DNA of 64,000 nt from CALCNS01 sp937897315 (lineage in GTDB: Bacteria > Bacillota > JAAYKD01), in assembly GCA_036744005.1 (NCBI GenBank), contig DAINOJ010000005.1, positions 1 to 64,000 on the forward strand, in the 5' to 3' direction. Of the stretch, positions 60,568-64,000 are shown in pieces. The notes under the pieces were generated by a model. The model worked only from the letters and a program-made list of their open reading frames with translations. It had not been told where the DNA came from and ran no database searches. Within the stretch, counting starts at the first letter, position 1. The number at the start of each line of letters is the position of its first letter. The position numbers and the translations under genes are program-made.

Positions 60568-62228
60568 TGAGTTTTTTTTCTAAAACCGCCTTTTCAACGA
60601 TGCGGAAAAACAAGATGATCTATGTGCCGTACCTGATCACCGCCTCGCTGATGACCATGCTTTATTACATACTAAGTTCTGTTCAGATTATGGTTGCTGA
60701 AAGTGGTATGTCCGGTAGTTTGACGATGACGGAGATTCTAAGAGTAAGTCGTTGGGTGAGCGGCTTCCTTTCATTGATTTTCCTTTTCTATATCAATAGC
60801 TTTGTCATGAAAAGAAGGTCTAAGGAATTTGGCTTGTTTAGCGTATTAGGGTTGGAAAAAGGTCACTTGGCTAAGATCGTCTTCTGGGAGATCCTTTTTA
60901 CCTTTGTTTCCAGTTTGATGATTGGAATATTTAGCGGCGCGATCTTGAGCCAATTGATGTTTCTCCTACTGCTTTACATTGTCGGAATTCCCTCTCTGTT
61001 ACATTTTCGCTTCCCTTTTCAGGCTGTGGGGGTGACGACAATATTGTTTGCTGCAGGATGGTTGGTCGTCTTGCTCTATAGTCAAGTTGTCGTTTTCCGT
61101 TCAGAACCGATTGCTTTCCTCCAAAGTGCAAAAGAAGGCGAACGAGAACCCAAGAGCAAAACTTGGGCGACCTTGCTGGGTTTATTGAGTTTAGGAGCTG
61201 GTTATACCCTTGCTTTAAAGGTTGTTTCACCTTTTGAAGCCATTGCTATCTTCTTTCCTGCTGTTATGTTCGTTATGTTAGGCACCTATTGCTTATTCCT
61301 CTCCGGAAGCATAGCCTTGTTGAAACTTCTGAGACGCAATAAAAATTTTTATTATCATCCCAGTAATTTCATCTCTGTATCAGGGATGATTTACCGCATG
61401 AAACGGAATGCCGCAGGTTTAGCCAGTATTTGCATATTGGCAACGGCCGTTTTAGTGACTCTCTCTTCTACAGTTTGTCTCTACCTTGGTGAAGAAGATA
61501 TGCTTGACCGACAATATCCGCGCGATTTCACAATTTCATCCTTTTGGCCAGCAGATTCTCCGGATTTGTTTCTTTTGCTAAAAACAGTTAGCTCCAATTA
61601 TGCCAAATCATATGGATTAGAAATCCAAAATGAATATGGGTCTATAGAAGCCATCGAGAGCGACAACGACGAACCCGCTCAAGTATATTATACTTTTTAC
61701 TTTGATCTCAACCAAGAACCTAGCGATTATGCTTTCTATGAAAACATGCGTGAATCATACCTCCAAAGTATTCCTCGTTTGGCGCAAACAGAGAGTAAGT
61801 CTCTCGTAAGAGCAGAGTTTTTTCAGATCTATGGGAGTTTGTTGTTTGTAGGTGTTTTCTTTGTAGCCTTGTTTTTAGTCACAACGGTTTTGATTATTTA
61901 CTATAAGCAAATCACCGAAGGTTTTGATGACAGCGAGAGATTTCGTATTATGCAGCAAGTGGGCTTAAGCCATAAGGAAGTCAAGCAAACCATTTTGCAA
62001 CAAATTCTCATGGTCTTCTTTTTACCATTACTGGTTGCTTTTGTGCATATTTCTGTGGCTTTTCCGGTTTTACTGAAGATGTTAACGGTCTTCGGCATGA
62101 CCAATCGCAACTTGTTCCTGCTTTGTGTCATGTCAAGCTGTGCTGTCTTTGCTCTCTTTTATGGAGTCATATACCGAGCAACCGCGGGAGCTTATTATCG
62201 TATTGTTCAGAACAAACAAGTTTCCTAG
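60564..62228 (+). CDS. bceB: BceB-like FtsX-type permease
   Basis: A 554-residue permease with about ten helices and a large extracytoplasmic part around residues 310-430, as in BceB, though shorter than the usual 620-670. RRSKEFGLFSVLGLEKGHLAKIV near residue 90 is the FtsX-family block. The start overlaps bceA by 4 bp (ATGA). Confidence 0.88.
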   Translation: MMSFFSKTAFSTMRKNKMIYVPYLITASLMTMLYYILSSVQIMVAESGMSGSLTMTEILRVSRWVSGFLSLIFLFYINSFVMKRRSKEFGLFSVLGLEKGHLAKIVFWEILFTFVSSLMIGIFSGAILSQLMFLLLLYIVGIPSLLHFRFPFQAVGVTTILFAAGWLVVLLYSQVVVFRSEPIAFLQSAKEGEREPKSKTWATLLGLLSLGAGYTLALKVVSPFEAIAIFFPAVMFVMLGTYCLFLSGSIALLKLLRRNKNFYYHPSNFISVSGMIYRMKRNAAGLASICILATAVLVTLSSTVCLYLGEEDMLDRQYPRDFTISSFWPADSPDLFLLLKTVSSNYAKSYGLEIQNEYGSIEAIESDNDEPAQVYYTFYFDLNQEPSDYAFYENMRESYLQSIPRLAQTESKSLVRAEFFQIYGSLLFVGVFFVALFLVTTVLIIYYKQITEGFDDSERFRIMQQVGLSHKEVKQTILQQILMVFFLPLLVAFVHISVAFPVLLKMLTVFGMTNRNLFLLCVMSSCAVFALFYGVIYRATAGAYYRIVQNKQVS

Positions 62229-62238
62229 AATTCAATAA

Positions 62239-62282
62239 AAGTAGCCCCCTGTAACTCTTTCTAGAGAGACGGGGGGCTACTT
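62239..62282. terminator. Bidirectional terminator between bceB and the FAD oxidoreductase
   Basis: AAGTAGCCCCC (62239-62249) pairs with the complement at 62272-62282, around a 20-nt loop with inner pairs. Confidence 0.75.
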
Positions 62283-62295
62283 GTTACTTAATCAA

Positions 62296-63447
62296 TTAAA
62301 CAACCGAAGGTTCAATAAACAGGTTACCCTTCGCAAAGCGGTCCATATTAAGGGTTGTCATAATGTCTTTGTCTTTGTGGTCTAAACCCAAAATGTGAGC
62401 TGCCATGAGACGACCGGTCATAGGGGCGATCATGAAGCCATGACCAGAGAAGCCTAACGCCATTTCAAAGCCCTGCAATTGCTCGGTGCTTCCCAAAATC
62501 GGTTGACGGTCAGGAGTAAGGTGATATAACCCAGCCCATTGCCGCACAACTCGCAAGTAACGAAGCGGTGGTAACATGTTAGTTATTTTATCGGACATTT
62601 CTTTTAGGAACTGCCATGTACTCATGATTTCATGACCATGAGGTTCGATTTCTCCCATGCCCATAATAAATGAGCCGTGAGGTGATTGTTGGCAGTACGT
62701 ATTGTGATGAAAGCTCATCACCATGGGCCCTTGAAAAGCCTCTACCGGTTCTGTTACTAAGATTTGGTGGCGTTCCGAGTACGTGGGCAACTCCACTCCC
62801 GCCATTTGAGCTATGACATCGGCAAACCCACCCGCAGCATTCACTACGATAGGTGTTGAGATTTCACCCTTATCTGTGACAACTCCGATGATTCTCCCGT
62901 TTTCAGTTTTGATTCCGGTAACGGTGGTGTAAGTATTGATTTCTACACCCAAGCGACGAGCGGCATCGGCATATGCTTGTGTTACATGGAAGGGATTGGC
63001 GTGACCATCTTTTTCATAGAAAGTTGCAGCCAATAACGGTTCAATGTTCAGGTGAGGGACAATTTCTTTGGCTTGTAAGGGAGTTAAAAACCTGGAGTGT
63101 ATGCCTAAGCTGTTTTGCAAGGCAACATTCTTCTTAAATTGTTCTACCTGATGATCGGTATATGCTACCAATAAATAACCACCTTGATGAAACTCTATAT
63201 CGCCTTCGTACTGCAACTCTTCGTTCATATTCTCAAAGTCACGCGCAGAACCGGTGGACAGCCGACAATTCATTTCGGTGCCCCATTGCTGGCGAACTCC
63301 CGCACCACATCTCCCAGTGGAACCGGAGGCTAAGAATTCTTTCTCTAAAACAACAACGTCTTTGCAGCCATTGGCAGCCAAGTGGTATGCAATAGAACAA
63401 CCAACTACTCCGCCACCAATGACAACGACTTGGGCTTTATTCTTCAT
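62296..63447 (-). CDS. FAD-dependent oxidoreductase (DadA/sarcosine-oxidase beta-like)
   Basis: A 383-residue FAD enzyme of the glycine oxidase/D-amino-acid dehydrogenase type. GGGVVGCSIAYHLA near residue 12 binds FAD; GSTGRCGAGVRQQWG follows; the C-terminus shows GLYHLTPDRQPILG and GFSGHGF. ATG 63447 has AGGAGG 9 nt upstream. It overlaps the BFD-like gene by 11 bp, so both likely form a multisubunit dehydrogenase acting on an amino or imino acid. Confidence 0.88.
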   Translation of the reverse strand: MKNKAQVVVIGGGVVGCSIAYHLAANGCKDVVVLEKEFLASGSTGRCGAGVRQQWGTEMNCRLSTGSARDFENMNEELQYEGDIEFHQGGYLLVAYTDHQVEQFKKNVALQNSLGIHSRFLTPLQAKEIVPHLNIEPLLAATFYEKDGHANPFHVTQAYADAARRLGVEINTYTTVTGIKTENGRIIGVVTDKGEISTPIVVNAAGGFADVIAQMAGVELPTYSERHQILVTEPVEAFQGPMVMSFHHNTYCQQSPHGSFIMGMGEIEPHGHEIMSTWQFLKEMSDKITNMLPPLRYLRVVRQWAGLYHLTPDRQPILGSTEQLQGFEMALGFSGHGFMIAPMTGRLMAAHILGLDHKDKDIMTTLNMDRFAKGNLFIEPSVV

Positions 63448-63745
63448 GAGGTTTACCCTCCTCATCCAACTTCATATCAGCAATTGCCCCCAAAGTGATA
63501 CCGCGCAAAGGTTGACGATAGGTAGGGATTTTAGCTTCACTAATTGGAACACCGGTTCTAGAGGCAATTTCCTGCAGAATCAGTTGGCGGCAGGTCCGGC
63601 CTTGGCAAGGCCCCATGGTGGCACGAGTCAGACGTTTGAGCTCGTCCACGGTGGTTAATCCTTGGTCTATCCATTTATGCAACTCCGCGCGGGAAATGTC
63701 TTCGCAACGGCAAATAATGGTGTTATCGTATTCATGGTTACTCAT
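63437..63745 (-). CDS. BFD-like [2Fe-2S]-binding protein
   Basis: A 102-residue BFD-like electron-transfer protein with the cysteine pattern CRCED ... GPCQGRTC for a [2Fe-2S] cluster. Such proteins are found beside FAD oxidoreductases like opine or sarcosine dehydrogenases. ATG 63745 has AAAGGAG upstream. It lies between the FAD gene and the edge gene, 2 bp from the latter. Confidence 0.88.
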   Translation of the reverse strand: MSNHEYDNTIICRCEDISRAELHKWIDQGLTTVDELKRLTRATMGPCQGRTCRQLILQEIASRTGVPISEAKIPTYRQPLRGITLGAIADMKLDEEGKPHEE

Positions 63746-63747
63746 TT

Positions 63748-64000
63748 TTATGACTCCTTTCGGGAGAAATGGCGGACTTCCATGGCCCAATCACGTTGAA
63801 CTTCTAACCAAACTAAGCGAGTACGGTCGTACGCTTTGTTGTCTTGTACTTTCAATACTTTTGCATCACCCAATGGAACCCCGTCGCGTCCAATCGCAGT
63901 AACGACATCTCCTACTTTGGGTAATGGTAAAAATTCATACGGTAACTTGACAACAGCTCTATCGGGTTGACTCATGTCTACCACAAAAATAGCCAATCCG
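63748..64000 (-). CDS. C-terminal part of a protein cut by the right window edge
   Basis: The open frame runs through the window end (no stop before 64000), so the start is outside or at a TTG at 63996. The visible 82-84 residues form a small beta-rich domain (LPKVGDVVTAIGRDGVPLGDAKVLKVQDNKAYDRTRLVWLEV). No family is recognised. It is 2 bp before the BFD-like gene, thus in the same operon and probably another subunit of the oxidoreductase. Confidence 0.6.
   Translation of the reverse strand, partial: GLAIFVVDMSQPDRAVVKLPYEFLPLPKVGDVVTAIGRDGVPLGDAKVLKVQDNKAYDRTRLVWLEVQRDWAMEVRHFSRKES

Overview
The window reads as the chromosome of a low-to-mid GC, Gram-positive-type bacterium (Bacillota), most likely an anaerobic, clostridium-like amino-acid and peptide fermenter. 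Evidence from the sequence: AGGAGG-type ribosome binding sites throughout, many TTGACA-N17-TATAAT promoters, a T-box leader, FMN and cobalamin riboswitches, ECF vitamin transporters, a PII-like c-di-AMP receptor, a BceRSAB-type module, an S-layer-homology protein, a hybrid cluster protein, and an unusually high density of peptidases and amidohydrolases. I see no rRNA, tRNA, CRISPR array, transposase or prophage gene.

Layout. 1-4.8 kb (minus): M20 amidohydrolase, D-aminoacylase, TmrB-like P-loop protein, PlsC-like acyltransferase. 4.9-12.1 kb: a phosphate island of two convergent units, pstB-phoU-phoP-phoR-darA on plus and pstC-pstA-pstS on minus, each led by an array of PhoP-box-like TT(A/T)ACA repeats about 11 bp apart. 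12.3-15.5 kb: a large YcdB/SLH surface protein, then an FMN-riboswitch-controlled ribU. 15.6-20 kb (minus): a methionine T-box operon, metY, then a MetA-aspartokinase fusion, then asd. 20-26.2 kb (minus): a potassium island (TPR protein, two TrkA-type RCK proteins, TrkH, an OB-fold-like exported protein, a shortened KdpD, KdpE). 26.3-28.7 kb: YtrA-type GntR regulator with an ABC transporter. 28.7-36.5 kb: gamma-carbonic anhydrase, Fe-S protein, cupin-hcp with a divergent Crp/Fnr regulator, a PepT-like peptidase, flavin reductase, glycosyltransferase-like protein and an unknown protein. 36.6-40.3 kb (minus): B12-riboswitch-controlled BtuFCD-type importer with MntP. 40.3-46.5 kb (minus): SPFH-RHH-ABC operon, small membrane proteins and lipoproteins, SGNH hydrolase, HD protein, secG. 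46.6-49.2 kb: GT2-GtrA glycosyltransferase, thiT, Cof-type HAD phosphatase. 49.4-58 kb: three consecutive M20 hydrolases (two are recent paralogues), pncB, PepF, Xaa-Pro peptidase. 58-62.2 kb: BceRSAB-like module whose sensor kinase carries an in-frame stop. 62.3-64 kb (minus): FAD oxidoreductase with a BFD-like [2Fe-2S] protein, cut by the window end.

How it works together. Phosphate uptake and its PhoPR control are placed next to a c-di-AMP receptor; potassium uptake by Trk, also a c-di-AMP-linked process in Bacillota, appears to be run by an orphan KdpDE pair without kdpFABC. The methionine operon couples aspartate phosphorylation, semialdehyde formation, homoserine acetylation and sulfhydrylation, lacking only homoserine dehydrogenase. 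Peptide import products would be processed by PepF, PepT-like, M20, M24 and D-aminoacylase enzymes.

The most unusual items are the MetA-aspartokinase fusion without ACT domains, the stem that buries the darA ribosome binding site, the orphan KdpDE-Trk operon, and the compact terminator/promoter/operator/RBS ahead of the SPFH operon. All calls are by reading; no database search was run.
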